Shown in pieces: positions 27,874 through 37,054 of a stretch of DNA of 64,000 nucleotides (the first letter of the stretch is position 1; every line of letters begins with the position of its first letter). Source of the stretch: Undibacterium umbellatum (lineage in GTDB: Bacteria > Pseudomonadota > Gammaproteobacteria > Burkholderiales > Burkholderiaceae_D). The notes beneath the pieces were generated by a model. That model saw nothing but the letters and a program-made list of their open reading frames with translations, had not been told where the DNA came from and did no database searches. Position numbers and translations under genes: made by a program. The stretch is taken from contig NZ_JACOFX010000006.1 in the NCBI RefSeq assembly GCF_014284125.1, positions 124,001-188,000 on the forward strand. The letters run 5' to 3'.

Positions 27874-28851
27874 TCAAATTCGGTCAGTGGCAGAGCGAGC
27901 CGGACGGTGGCTGTCGGCGAAATAAGCACGAGCCTGTTCAGCATCCTTGTTGATCGCTGCGGTCAGGGTTGGCAAGTCTATGTATTTTTCTTCGTCGCGC
28001 AGCTTCTTCAGGAACTCTATCTGCACGACTTTACCGTAAGCGTGGCCGCTGTAATCAAATACATGGGTTTCCAGCAGCACGCGGCCGCTGTCATCGACTG
28101 TAGGGCGTACACCGAGGCTGGCAACGGCGGGCAAGGGCTGTTCTGCCAGGCCATGTACCTGCACGATGAAGATGCCATTCAGGGCAGGGCGGTGATGCGC
28201 AATGCGCAGGTTCAGTGTAGGAAAACCTATCGTGCGTCCCAGCTTCTGGCCATGTACTACATGACCGGAAATACGGTAAGGGTGGCCGAGCAAGGCTTCT
28301 GCGTCATCAAAATGACCATTTGCCAATGCCAGGCGCACGGCAGATGAAGAAATACGCACGCCCTTGTTTTGCACTGAAGGCAGGGTTTCTACCGTAAAGC
28401 CAAAGCGCTGTCCTGCTTCAGTCAGGGTGGAGATGTCTCCGGCACGTTTGGCACCAAAGCGAAAATCTTCACCGACCATGACCCATTTCACATGCAGGCC
28501 ATCAACCAGCACTTTTTCGATGAAATCTTGTGGCGACAAAGCGGCAAACTGGGCATTGAAATGCTCAACGATCACCCGGTCAACACCAGCAGCCTTTAGC
28601 GACGCCATGTTGTCGCGCAAATTGGCAATGCGGGTAGGTGCTTTCGACAAGTCACCCATCATTTGCGCAAAAAATGCACGCGGATGTGGTTCAAATGTCA
28701 TTACGGCAGCTTCTATGTCCAGACGTGTGGCGGCATCCCGCAAACGGGCGAGCAAAGTCTGATGGCCCAGATGTACGCCATCAAAATTGCCTATCGCCAG
28801 CGCACAGGGTGCACGGGAGGCTGCATTTGGAAGTCCGCGAAATACCTTCAT
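27874..28851 (-). CDS. ribF: bifunctional riboflavin kinase / FAD synthetase
   Basis: RibF (325 residues) makes FMN and FAD. The N-terminal FAD synthetase nucleotidyltransferase domain has LAIGNFDGVHLGHQTLL and the family ISSSAVR stretch. The C-terminal riboflavin kinase domain has GRTIGFPTLNL and LNGIFIVQVHG, then LETHVFDYSG. I took MKVFRGLP as the start; 27 upstream codons are open but have no similarity. It heads the ribF-ileS-lspA run. Confidence 0.96.
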   Translation of the reverse strand: MKVFRGLPNAASRAPCALAIGNFDGVHLGHQTLLARLRDAATRLDIEAAVMTFEPHPRAFFAQMMGDLSKAPTRIANLRDNMASLKAAGVDRVIVEHFNAQFAALSPQDFIEKVLVDGLHVKWVMVGEDFRFGAKRAGDISTLTEAGQRFGFTVETLPSVQNKGVRISSSAVRLALANGHFDDAEALLGHPYRISGHVVHGQKLGRTIGFPTLNLRIAHHRPALNGIFIVQVHGLAEQPLPAVASLGVRPTVDDSGRVLLETHVFDYSGHAYGKVVQIEFLKKLRDEEKYIDLPTLTAAINKDAEQARAYFADSHRPARSATDRI

Positions 28852-28989
28852 TGTTTCCAGAAAACTGCTGCAAAGCCGTAGATTATAAATGCTTTCGTCT
28901 GGCAATAGACCTGATCTGAGGTGGAAATGCAAATTTCACAAGGGATTAACTTGCGAAATCATCCCATTTCTCAGCATTTGACGTATGAA

Positions 28990-29205
28990 TCAATGATGAT
29001 GTGACCACAAAACATCATTGGAGCTCAGGTAAGATTGAACAGCTTCCTTATTGCCAGTCGCATGTTTCATGATTTCGCCGCAGCTGCAAATACCTTGATA
29101 AGGCTGGATGTGCGAGCAGGCAGAGACTTTTTGCAGGAAAACCTGAACAGATTTGCTGCAGTTTTTGCATTTAAAGGTCAGTATGCGGGCGGGTTTGTTG
29201 ATCAT
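28990..29205 (-). CDS. small zinc-ribbon-like protein, unknown
   Basis: A 71-residue frame between ribF and a methyltransferase gene. It has two cysteine pairs, FKCKNCSKSV (16 residues from the start) and ICSCGE, spaced like a small zinc ribbon, with a further Cys and several His residues in between and a His-rich end. No clear ribosome binding site precedes the ATG. I recognise no family. It could be a small regulatory or redox protein, or a chance frame; the ordered cysteine pattern favours a real gene. Confidence 0.5.
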   Translation of the reverse strand: MINKPARILTFKCKNCSKSVQVFLQKVSACSHIQPYQGICSCGEIMKHATGNKEAVQSYLSSNDVLWSHHH

Positions 29206-29279
29206 GATGCTAATTTTCTAAACAGTTATTCAATTCAAGTGACCAGAATTTTGATAGACGCTGGTCACCTATACAGATG

Positions 29280-30428
29280 CTATTTTAATTTTAAACGCCA
29301 CAATGAAGTAACTTCTTTGACGCGGGCCGCATGCAAGGGATCGTTTTCATCCGTAGATTTTGGATGGCGCGGTTTGATATCCACCTTGCCAGCTACCGTC
29401 AGGCCACCAGCTTCTATCCAGCCTTGTAATTCAGCAGCAGTGCGCAGGCCCAGATGCTCAGCAAAATCTGACATGATCAGCCAGGCTTCGCCTTGAGGTT
29501 CGAGGTGATCTGCCACACCAGCCAGAAATCCGCGCAACATGCGGCTGTCGGGATCATACACGGCATATTCTATAGGTGAGTTGGGGCGTGCTGGCAACCA
29601 TGGTGGGTTACAAACGATCAGCGGCGCACGACCAGGCGGGAAAAGATCTGCCTGCAATAATTCAATTTGGTCGGACAAACCCAGTCTGTCCACATTTTCA
29701 CGGGCGCAGGCGAGGGCGCGCAGGTCTTGGTCAGTTGCCACAACTTTTTTGACGCCGCGTTTCACCAGCAAGGCTGACAGCACGCCAGTACCCACACCGA
29801 TATCAAAAGCCAGTGTTGTTGATGGCAGTGGTGCTTTTGCCAGCAAGTCTATGTATTCGCCGCGTACAGGGGAGAACACGCCATAGTAGGGGTGGATTTT
29901 TGCACCAAGAGCAGCAATCTCAACACCATTCTTGCGCCATTCGTGCGCACCTATCAAGCCCAGCAATTCACGCAGGGAGGCCACAAAGGCAGTGCTTGGT
30001 TCGCCATAGACTTCGCGGCAGGCTTGCGTTACATCTGGGGCACGACGCAGAGTAATACGGTAGTCAGCTTCAAAGGGGACCAAGACCATGGCCAGCACAC
30101 GTGCTCTTTGCGATTGTGCCTGGCGGTGCAGGTTGAATGCTTCTTTTGCTGATTCTGGTACTTTGGCTTTCTTGCTGGCCTTGGCTGGCTTTTTATCAAT
30201 GCGACGAGCCAGCGCCTGCAAGAGTTGTTTTGCATTGTGATAATCGCCACGCCATAGCAGGGCGGTGCCTTCGCAGGCCAGCTTATAGGCGGTTTCCACA
30301 TTCATGCGGTCATCGGCAATTTGCACGCGTTTGGGTGCCGGTGCACCACTCTCGGAATGCCAGCGGCATGAGCGCGCTTCGTCGTTTTCTATCCAGTGCA
30401 ATTGCAGAGCGGGATTGGGGGTGATCAT
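29280..30428 (-). CDS. class I SAM-dependent methyltransferase (NPPW type)
   Basis: The protein has 382 residues from MITPNPALQL. The C-terminal half is a Rossmann methyltransferase with the SAM loop FDIGVGTGVLSALL and the NPPW motif in LIVCNPPWLPAR. That motif is typical of enzymes methylating the amide or amino group of Gln, Asn, adenine or guanine (PrmC/RsmC class). The N-terminal 200 residues include a Lys/Ala-rich segment (KKPAKASKKAKVPESAKEA). The start follows AAAGAAAAAT closely. The substrate could be rRNA or a protein; I cannot decide. It diverges from the DUF885 gene. Confidence 0.8.
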   Translation of the reverse strand: MITPNPALQLHWIENDEARSCRWHSESGAPAPKRVQIADDRMNVETAYKLACEGTALLWRGDYHNAKQLLQALARRIDKKPAKASKKAKVPESAKEAFNLHRQAQSQRARVLAMVLVPFEADYRITLRRAPDVTQACREVYGEPSTAFVASLRELLGLIGAHEWRKNGVEIAALGAKIHPYYGVFSPVRGEYIDLLAKAPLPSTTLAFDIGVGTGVLSALLVKRGVKKVVATDQDLRALACARENVDRLGLSDQIELLQADLFPPGRAPLIVCNPPWLPARPNSPIEYAVYDPDSRMLRGFLAGVADHLEPQGEAWLIMSDFAEHLGLRTAAELQGWIEAGGLTVAGKVDIKPRHPKSTDENDPLHAARVKEVTSLWRLKLK

Positions 30429-30671
30429 ATTTTTCTTTTGTGGTAAGAGCAGGGCAGTCTGGCCCCTGCCAAGGCTGGAGTGTAACAAATAAATGTGGCG
30501 CGTTGAGCTTTAAGGCCAGATCGGCAGTATTCAAGTAGTGATTCGATCACTGGTTTCCCGTTGGCTGCGCTTTTTGGATCATTCGAGCCATTAAACAAAA
30601 ATACATGTGACCATGTCCATCTTATGTTAACCTCATGCCTCTTAATATATTAAGCCTGCGAGACACCAACC

Positions 30672-32459
30672 ATGCCCATCCCTTTTCGTTCTGTCATTAT
30701 TGCCACTTTACTGTCTTCTTTGGTGCTGGTAGCACCTGTTAGCATGTCCGCCACTGCCACCCCTGTAGCTGCAAATAAAAAAGCTGATCAGGGTTTTGCC
30801 CAGGTAAAGACAGCTTTCCTCGCTGCATTGTGGCAACAAGACCCGGACATGGCGATGGCCGCAGGCCGTTACCAGGATGCCAACAAGCTGGTCTTGCCAA
30901 ATCAGGCGACCCGCGATGCCTATGTTGCTTTTGCCGATAACTGGCTGGCCCAATTGGGGAAGGTGAATGCCGACGCTTTATCTGCAAAAGAACAGACTGA
31001 CCTGGCCTTGATACGCAACTACCTGAATGGTGCACGCTGGTATCTGACGCAATTCCGTGAATTTGAATGGAACCCAACCCAGCATAATATTGCGGGCAGC
31101 TTTGATGCCATTCTCAATACCGATTTTGCCCCAAAAGCAAAAAGGGTGCTGGCAGCGATTCAGCGACTGCAAGCCGTACCTGCATATTATGCAGCGGCCA
31201 AAGCCATTATTAAAAATCCCACGCCTGAGCATACCCGTCTGGCGATCAAACAAAGTGCCGGTGCCATCACAGTATTGGCAGGTCTGGAAAAGGCAGCCGC
31301 ACAAGAGAAGCTTGCAGTCAAAGACAAGCAAGCGCTGGAAGACGGCTTGAAAAACGCACGTGCTGCCATCAATGACTATGTGCAATTTCTTGTGGGCCTG
31401 GAAAAGACACTCGATCCGGCAACCGCCCGCTCTTTTCGCATAGGCAAGGATTTGTATGAAGGCAAATTCTCAGCTGATATCCAGACATCCCTGACAGCAG
31501 AACAAATTTACCAGCGCGCATTGACAGCCAGGGAAGAAGCGCACAATAACATGGAAAAACTGGCCGACCAGTTGTGGGATAAAATCATGGGCGCGCAAGC
31601 CAAGCCAGCTGATCGCGTCAAGAAAATTGCCATGGTCATCGATAAGCTGTCAGACAAACATGTAGCAGCAAAGGACTTGTACCCGGAAATCCGCAAGCAA
31701 ATACCGCAACTGGAAAAATGGATACGCGACCATGATCTGGTCAGCCTGGATCTCAAAAAGCCTCTGGTCGTCCGTGAAACTCCAGAATATCAACGCGGTA
31801 TCAGCGTCGCTTCGATAGAAGCACCGGGCATTTTCAGGCCCAACGATAAAACCTATTACAACGTCACACCTTTTGATGGCCAGCCAGCAGAACAAATTGA
31901 AAGCACTTTGCGTGAATACAATCACTGGGTTTTGCAGATATTGAATATTCATGAAGCCATTCCTGGCCATTACACTCAATTGCAACATGCGAACAAATCA
32001 CCGTCAGTGATCAAGACCCTGTTTGGCAATGGTGCCATGATAGAAGGCTGGGCCGTGTATAGCGAACGCATGATGCTGGAGTCGGGCTACGGTGATAACA
32101 CACCAGAGATGTGGCTTATGTATTACAAATGGAACTTGCGCGCTGTCTGCAATACCATTCTCGATTATCAGGTGCATGTACTTGGCATGACAGAATCAGA
32201 AGCCAAAGACTTCCTGATGAACCAAGCCTTCCAGACCAAGGCAGAAGCCGATGGCAAGTGGTTGCGTGTGCAATATACATCTGTGCAACTCACCAGCTAT
32301 TTCAGCGGCTATAGCGAGATACTGGAATTCCGCGAGCAGCTGAAAAAGCAGCAGGGCGACAAGTTCAAACTCAAGCAATTTCATGAGCAATTCCTTAGCT
32401 ATGGTAGTGCGCCTGTGGGGATGATCAAGAAGCTGATGTTGAAAGACGCAACGAAATAA
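30672..32459 (+). CDS. DUF885 family exported metallohydrolase
   Basis: The protein has 595 residues with an N-terminal signal peptide (MPIPFRSVIIATLLSSLVLVAPVSM). It matches the DUF885 family, helical proteins related to metallocarboxypeptidases. The metal site is HEAIPGHYTQL near residue 427, with WAVYSERMMLESGYG supplying the downstream glutamate. It is predicted to act in the periplasm on peptides or a related amide substrate. It stands alone, followed 33 bp later by a small tyrosine phosphatase gene. Confidence 0.88.
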   Translation: MPIPFRSVIIATLLSSLVLVAPVSMSATATPVAANKKADQGFAQVKTAFLAALWQQDPDMAMAAGRYQDANKLVLPNQATRDAYVAFADNWLAQLGKVNADALSAKEQTDLALIRNYLNGARWYLTQFREFEWNPTQHNIAGSFDAILNTDFAPKAKRVLAAIQRLQAVPAYYAAAKAIIKNPTPEHTRLAIKQSAGAITVLAGLEKAAAQEKLAVKDKQALEDGLKNARAAINDYVQFLVGLEKTLDPATARSFRIGKDLYEGKFSADIQTSLTAEQIYQRALTAREEAHNNMEKLADQLWDKIMGAQAKPADRVKKIAMVIDKLSDKHVAAKDLYPEIRKQIPQLEKWIRDHDLVSLDLKKPLVVRETPEYQRGISVASIEAPGIFRPNDKTYYNVTPFDGQPAEQIESTLREYNHWVLQILNIHEAIPGHYTQLQHANKSPSVIKTLFGNGAMIEGWAVYSERMMLESGYGDNTPEMWLMYYKWNLRAVCNTILDYQVHVLGMTESEAKDFLMNQAFQTKAEADGKWLRVQYTSVQLTSYFSGYSEILEFREQLKKQQGDKFKLKQFHEQFLSYGSAPVGMIKKLMLKDATK

Positions 32460-32492
32460 AAACTGAGCTATTCCAATTAAAAATTTCTATTC

Positions 32493-32990
32493 ATGCGCCC
32501 CGATATTTACAAAGTCACTCAGATCGGTCAAGGCTTCCTTGCCGTGATGGCTAAACCCGTTGCGGGCGAATGGATAGAAGATGAATTTCGCGGGATTGCG
32601 CAATTCGGTATAGATCGGCTGGTCTCCTTAATGGAGGCACATGAAATTCGCGAACTGGGTTTGCAAACTGCGCCTGACTTATGTGGAGCAAATCAGATCG
32701 ATTTTGTGCATTTTCCCATCAAGGACAGGGGTCTGCCTTCTTCTTTTTCTGCCACGCAGAAATTGGTGACGCAACTGTATGATGACATACTCAAGGGGGA
32801 TAATACTGTCGTTCATTGCCGTGCGGGGATAGGGCGGACTGGCTTGCTTGCTTCAGCAATCTTGATCCGACATGGACTGGATGCCGTCGCAGCGTTGGCA
32901 ACGGTCAGCAAAGCGCGCGGCATTGTGGTTCCCGATACCGATGAACAAATTGATTGGCTGAAGAAGCATCAGATCGCCCTGCGCACCTGA
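32493..32990 (+). CDS. protein-tyrosine / dual-specificity phosphatase family protein
   Basis: A 165-residue cytoplasmic protein with the cysteine phosphatase loop VVHCRAGIGRTGLLAS, where Cys is the nucleophile and Arg binds phosphate. The general acid region is probably FPIKDRGLP. It begins MRPDIYKVTQIG. It resembles small bacterial phosphatases of the cyclin-dependent kinase inhibitor 3/DSP type. The substrate is unknown. It probably shares a transcript with the DUF885 gene 33 bp upstream. Confidence 0.85.
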   Translation: MRPDIYKVTQIGQGFLAVMAKPVAGEWIEDEFRGIAQFGIDRLVSLMEAHEIRELGLQTAPDLCGANQIDFVHFPIKDRGLPSSFSATQKLVTQLYDDILKGDNTVVHCRAGIGRTGLLASAILIRHGLDAVAALATVSKARGIVVPDTDEQIDWLKKHQIALRT

Positions 32991-33082
32991 ATCTCAAATT
33001 ACTTCCCAGATTTCTTACTCGTTCCCGGTCAAATATTTCACTGAGGAAATTTAAGTTTCCCGTGGGGAAAAGTATTCTCTTG

Positions 33083-33141
33083 TCTGTTTTGGTGCAAACA
33101 AAAATATCCGGTGCAAATGGTATGGAAATGCACCAAACAGA
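33083..33141. promoter_or_regulatory. GGTGCA inverted-repeat cluster, possible operator
   Basis: TCTGTTTTGGTGCA (33083-33096) and TGCACCAAACAGA (33129-33141) form an inverted repeat with a single-base bulge. A third GGTGCAAA copy sits between them (33110-33117). The pattern suggests cooperative regulator binding; the regulator is unknown. Confidence 0.45.
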
Positions 33142-33225
33142 TAAGTAATAGTGGTTTTTTCACAAATTTGTTAAAAAAAGTCAATCCGCAGTAACAAAAC
33201 TGACATGATCGGATGTTAATCTAGT

Positions 33226-33245
33226 AATCGTTTGCGCAAACGATT
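33226..33245. promoter_or_regulatory. 20-bp perfect palindrome, LacI/GalR-type operator
   Basis: AATCGTTTGCGCAAACGATT reads the same on both strands. Each half contains a CG-centred GCAAACGATT-like site, the usual form of LacI/GalR-family operators. It lies 261 bp before the PHP-domain gene. No LacI-family gene is in the window. Confidence 0.55.
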
Positions 33246-33506
33246 GCTTAGTTCAACTGTCGTTAAATCTCGTTTCTGGAAAGCTGCAAACAGCATGGTG
33301 GTAAGAGGAATAGGTAGAGAAGTACAAGAATGGCTGCTTACAGATATCTGAACAAAGCTGGAATAAAGAAGCGAGATAACGCAAGGCGTCCTGTCATGGA
33401 CGCTGGTGCGAGTGGTGTTTTCTCTGCTTTGAGAATTTCGACTGAATGAAGATGTGTGTGGGACGGCCACACACATTAATGAGTAGTTATTCAGGGGGAA
33501 TTTTTT

Positions 33507-36299
33507 ATGCAAGCTTTACCAAAAGCCAGCAAACTAACAACGTTTGCATTGCAACTTGGTCTTGTTTTTTCATTCAGTTTTGTGGGCATACAAGCTGCCC
33601 AGGCATCTATTGCGGATCATAATGAATTCGAGGCAAGTTTGCATGTGCCATATCGGACTGATGCCAAAGCCGGTGCTGAATCCCGTTATTTCACGATGGA
33701 GTTCGAGTATCCCCATGTTGCAAAGGAGCAGACCGTCACCTGGCGCCTGGAGTTGTTGGGCGTAGACGGGCGTGTAGTAGACCGCTGGTACGGCACGGAA
33801 AAACTGTTCAAAAAAACTGTCACTGCACAAATGTTCTGGAGTGGCCGCGGCCCAACAGGCGCAGCCTTGAAAGATGGTGTTTATCAAGTCAGACTTACTG
33901 CCAAGGCGACGGATACTTCTGCCATGCAAGCTGCGCCAGCGGGTGATGTTGCCAGCACTGTTGAGCGTGCATTGGCAAAACCAGACACGGAAATCATTAC
34001 ACAAAGCTGGCCACTGCAAGTTGGCAAGCTCGCTACACCCAAAATGCCAAGTTTTGCAGCCTTGCCGACCAAGGCCAGCACGTCACTTACTAGTACATCC
34101 GCAGCCAAGTCTATTGCGGGCATGGCACCACCACCAACAGCGGCAATAGGTTCATTGCCTTACACTATCTACTACGGCAACTTGCATAGCCAGACCAATC
34201 ATAGCGATGGTGGCGGTGAACTGACTTCATGTACTGGTGCGCAAAACCCGCAATCGGCAGCCTATGGTCCGACAGACGCCTATCAGTACGCATTCAACAG
34301 GGGTCTGGACTTTTTGTTGGCCTCCGAGCACAACCATATGTATGACGGTTCTGATGGCACCAATGCCTCAGCCACACCGGCAACTGCAAAAAACCTGTAT
34401 CAATCTGGCCTTGCTGCTGCCAGCAGTTTCAACTCCAGCCATGCCGGTTTCCTTGGGATTTATGGTCTGGAATGGGGTGTCATCAACAACGGTGGGCACT
34501 TGAATATTTTCAACGCCAATGAATTATTGGGATGGGAATACAATAGCGGCAACCAGTTGCTGGCAGATACGCTAACTACAAAAAATGATTATGCTGGCTT
34601 GTACACCTTGATGCGTCAACGCGGATGGATAGGACAGTTTAATCACCCCTCAAGCAGCGGACAATTTCTTGTCGCCGGTACTGCATTCGGTTTTACCGCA
34701 GATGGCGACCAGGCCATGGTTGCTTGTGAAGTCTTGAATACCTCTGCATTCTCAACCAATACCACAGAAACGGAAACTAGCCGCAGCACGTATGAAGGTG
34801 CCTGCAACAAGGCATTGGAAGCTGGTTTCCACGTGGCGTTTACAACAAACCAGGATAATCACTGTGCCAACTGGGGGGCATCTTATACCAACCGTACCGG
34901 TGTTTTGCTGGCAAACGGTGCTGCACTGAATACGGCAAATTTTGTCGAAGCCATGAAAGCGCGTCGCATCTTCGCTACCATGGACAAGACTTCGCAAATC
35001 GTCCTGACTGCAAACGGCCACATCATGGGAGAGCGTTTCACAAATAGCGGCCCCCTGACCCTGGTCAGCAATTTTGCCAGCACGAGTGGCCGTACCGTTT
35101 CTACGGTAGTGATTTATGAAGGTGTGCCAGGACGCAGAGGCACGGTAACGCAATTGTCGAATACCGCGACTACCACTATTACTCCAGCAGTGGGCGAGCA
35201 TTTTTACTATGCCAAAATCACTCAGGATGACGGTAAAATCCTGTGGTCTGCACCAATCTGGGTTACGCAATCGAATAGCACAGACAGCACGCCACCAACA
35301 GTCAGTGCTGGGGAGTCAGGCACCAGTGGCACGATCACCTTGTCTGCCAATGCAACTGATAATGTGGGCGTCAGCAGGGTTGAATTCTATGTCGATGGCA
35401 CACTCAAGGGTACGGCAACCAGTACACCTTACAGCATGACACTGAACTCGGCGACCTTGACTAACGCCAGCCACAGCCTGGTTGCCAAGGCCTATGATGC
35501 TGCCAACAATGTTGGTACTTCCTCGGCGGTCAGCTTCACGATCAATAATCCTGTCAGCGATACGACTCCACCTACCGTGTCAGCCAGTGAAAGTGGCAGC
35601 AGCGGTAACATTACTTTGTCAGCTACAGCTACCGACAATGTTGGTGTCAGCAAGGTCGAGTTTTATGTGGATGGGACATTGAAGGCGACCAGTACAACGT
35701 CACCATATTCAACGACACTGAATTCAACAACACTGTCGAATGGTACTCACAGCCTGACCGCCAAAGCCTATGATGCTGCCAATAATATTGGTACCTCGTC
35801 TGCAGTGAGTTTTACTGTGAATAACAGTATATCCACACAATTGATTAGCAATGGTGGCTTTGAGAGTGGTGCCAGTTCATGGACTGCCAGTTCAGGCGTT
35901 ATCAGCACTGGTGGTTCTGAGACATCGCGCACAGGCAGCTACAAGGCCTGGCTTAATGGCTATGGGAGCGCCCATACTGACACTCTGTATCAGCAAGTGA
36001 CGATCCCCGCTGCTGCCACGTCAGCCAGCCTGAATTTCTGGTTGAAGATCAGTTCAGCTGAGACTACGACAACCCAGGCTTACGACACCCTCAAACTGCA
36101 AATACAGAACAGCAGTGGCACGGTATTGGCAACACTGGCGACTTATTCGAACCTGAACAAGGGTACGGCTTATGTCAACAAAACCTTTGATCTGAGCAGC
36201 TATAAAGGTCAGACCATACGCGTGTACTTTGTGGGCGTTGAAGGTAGTGTGACAGCGACCTCTTTCCTGATTGATGATATTTCGCTTGTCGCGCAGTAA
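33507..36299 (+). CDS. secreted PHP-domain (CehA/McbA-like) metallohydrolase with Ig-like repeats
   Basis: The protein has 930 residues and a signal peptide ending near AAQAS (about 34). After a beta-rich N-terminal region (40-200) comes a PHP-type metallohydrolase domain (about 220-580): YYGNLHSQTNHSDGGG, FLLASEHNHMYD, IGQFNHPSSSG and TTNQDNHCANWG carry the metal-binding His/Asp residues, as in the CehA/McbA group. Two Ig-like repeats of about 92 residues follow (593-683 and 685-775; both begin TPPTVSA), then a C-terminal jelly-roll-like domain (NGGFESGASSWTASSG). The layout suggests export with polymer- or surface-binding tails. The substrate is unknown, perhaps a phosphoester. AGGGGG sets the start. 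Confidence 0.85.
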   Translation: MQALPKASKLTTFALQLGLVFSFSFVGIQAAQASIADHNEFEASLHVPYRTDAKAGAESRYFTMEFEYPHVAKEQTVTWRLELLGVDGRVVDRWYGTEKLFKKTVTAQMFWSGRGPTGAALKDGVYQVRLTAKATDTSAMQAAPAGDVASTVERALAKPDTEIITQSWPLQVGKLATPKMPSFAALPTKASTSLTSTSAAKSIAGMAPPPTAAIGSLPYTIYYGNLHSQTNHSDGGGELTSCTGAQNPQSAAYGPTDAYQYAFNRGLDFLLASEHNHMYDGSDGTNASATPATAKNLYQSGLAAASSFNSSHAGFLGIYGLEWGVINNGGHLNIFNANELLGWEYNSGNQLLADTLTTKNDYAGLYTLMRQRGWIGQFNHPSSSGQFLVAGTAFGFTADGDQAMVACEVLNTSAFSTNTTETETSRSTYEGACNKALEAGFHVAFTTNQDNHCANWGASYTNRTGVLLANGAALNTANFVEAMKARRIFATMDKTSQIVLTANGHIMGERFTNSGPLTLVSNFASTSGRTVSTVVIYEGVPGRRGTVTQLSNTATTTITPAVGEHFYYAKITQDDGKILWSAPIWVTQSNSTDSTPPTVSAGESGTSGTITLSANATDNVGVSRVEFYVDGTLKGTATSTPYSMTLNSATLTNASHSLVAKAYDAANNVGTSSAVSFTINNPVSDTTPPTVSASESGSSGNITLSATATDNVGVSKVEFYVDGTLKATSTTSPYSTTLNSTTLSNGTHSLTAKAYDAANNIGTSSAVSFTVNNSISTQLISNGGFESGASSWTASSGVISTGGSETSRTGSYKAWLNGYGSAHTDTLYQQVTIPAAATSASLNFWLKISSAETTTTQAYDTLKLQIQNSSGTVLATLATYSNLNKGTAYVNKTFDLSSYKGQTIRVYFVGVEGSVTATSFLIDDISLVAQ
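35283..35834 (+). repeat. tandem Ig-like domain duplication inside the PHP gene
   Basis: Two copies with a 276-bp period encode domains that are highly similar in protein sequence (both contain TDNVGVS, VEFYVDGTLK and AKAYDAANN) but differ at many third positions. This implies an older duplication held by selection. Confidence 0.8.
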
Positions 36300-36331
36300 A
36301 TTTTTTTGGCAGCTTGTAAAGAGAAAAAGTG

Positions 36332-36359
36332 AAAACCCGCCAGGCACGGCGGGTTTTTT
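36332..36359 (+). terminator. rho-independent terminator of the PHP-domain gene
   Basis: AAAACCCGCC-AGGCAC-GGCGGGTTTTTT, 33 bp after the stop codon. Confidence 0.9.
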
Positions 36360-36427
36360 CATGGCTGTCGCATATTCATACTTCGCGGTAAGATAGATAA
36401 CATTGGCCAGGACCGACAGGATCAAAT

Positions 36428-37036
36428 ATGAAAATCAGGTTTTATCACGCACCAGATGCAAACTGCTGTGAACGCTTGTTGTGGATACTCGACTACAAAC
36501 AAGTCGAGTATGAACGCATTGATGTCGGGTTGGGCGATGTAGGGGAACAAGTCAGATTGCTGAGCCCATTCGCACGTGTACCCTTGATGGAGGTTGATGG
36601 CATCGCCTTAAGCGAATCCATGGCCATGGCCGAATTTATTGAAGAGATCGCCCCCAATCCACCTTTGCAATACGAAGCCCCCTTTGCCCGTGCCCAGGTG
36701 CGTGAAATTTGCGAGGCAGTTAACTCATCCATACATCCTCAACAAAACAGTAGCACGGTACGATTCTTTCATCCTGACTGGAACAAGGATCAGATGCGCC
36801 CGGTAAGAGCAAGGTGGCTGTTGATTAATCTGCAAAAACTGCAGCCACGTTTATGGCTACGCAGTCAGTTTGCAGTCGGTACTCAATTCACCCAGGCCGA
36901 TATTTTTGTCAGTATCATTTATCGCAAGGCGCTGGACCTTGGTGTGGCAGTCACTGATTTGCCTGAATACGAACATTACTGGAAATTTTTGATGAGTCAT
37001 GACTCAATCAGGCGCAGTTGCCCTGTTGCGGCATGA
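36428..37036 (+). CDS. glutathione S-transferase family protein
   Basis: The protein has 202 residues. The N-terminal thioredoxin-like domain has MKIRFYHAPDANCCERLLWIL (a serine/cysteine-type active-site region), then RVPLMEVDGIALSESMAMAEFIEE, the cis-proline and glutathione gamma-glutamyl binding stretch. The helical C-terminal domain ends with FTQADIFVSIIYRKALDLG. It resembles maleylacetoacetate isomerase-like GSTs. No catabolic neighbours suggest a specific substrate. It opens a short accessory stretch of unrelated plus-strand genes. Confidence 0.85.
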   Translation: MKIRFYHAPDANCCERLLWILDYKQVEYERIDVGLGDVGEQVRLLSPFARVPLMEVDGIALSESMAMAEFIEEIAPNPPLQYEAPFARAQVREICEAVNSSIHPQQNSSTVRFFHPDWNKDQMRPVRARWLLINLQKLQPRLWLRSQFAVGTQFTQADIFVSIIYRKALDLGVAVTDLPEYEHYWKFLMSHDSIRRSCPVAA

Positions 37037-37054
37037 ACCAGTATCAGCAATCGC

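Larger units (their letters stand above)
32991..33506. other. 516-bp regulatory region upstream of the secreted PHP-domain gene
   Basis: No gene is supported. It holds a GGTGCA inverted-repeat cluster (33083-33141), a 20-bp perfect palindrome (33226-33245) and the ribosome binding site AGGGGGAA before the ATG at 33507. The length and repeat content suggest a regulated promoter with a long leader. Confidence 0.6.

Noticed and set aside
33216..33512. 98-codon minus-strand open frame upstream of the PHP gene
   Set aside because: It overlaps the operator palindrome and the PHP ribosome binding site and has no coding features.
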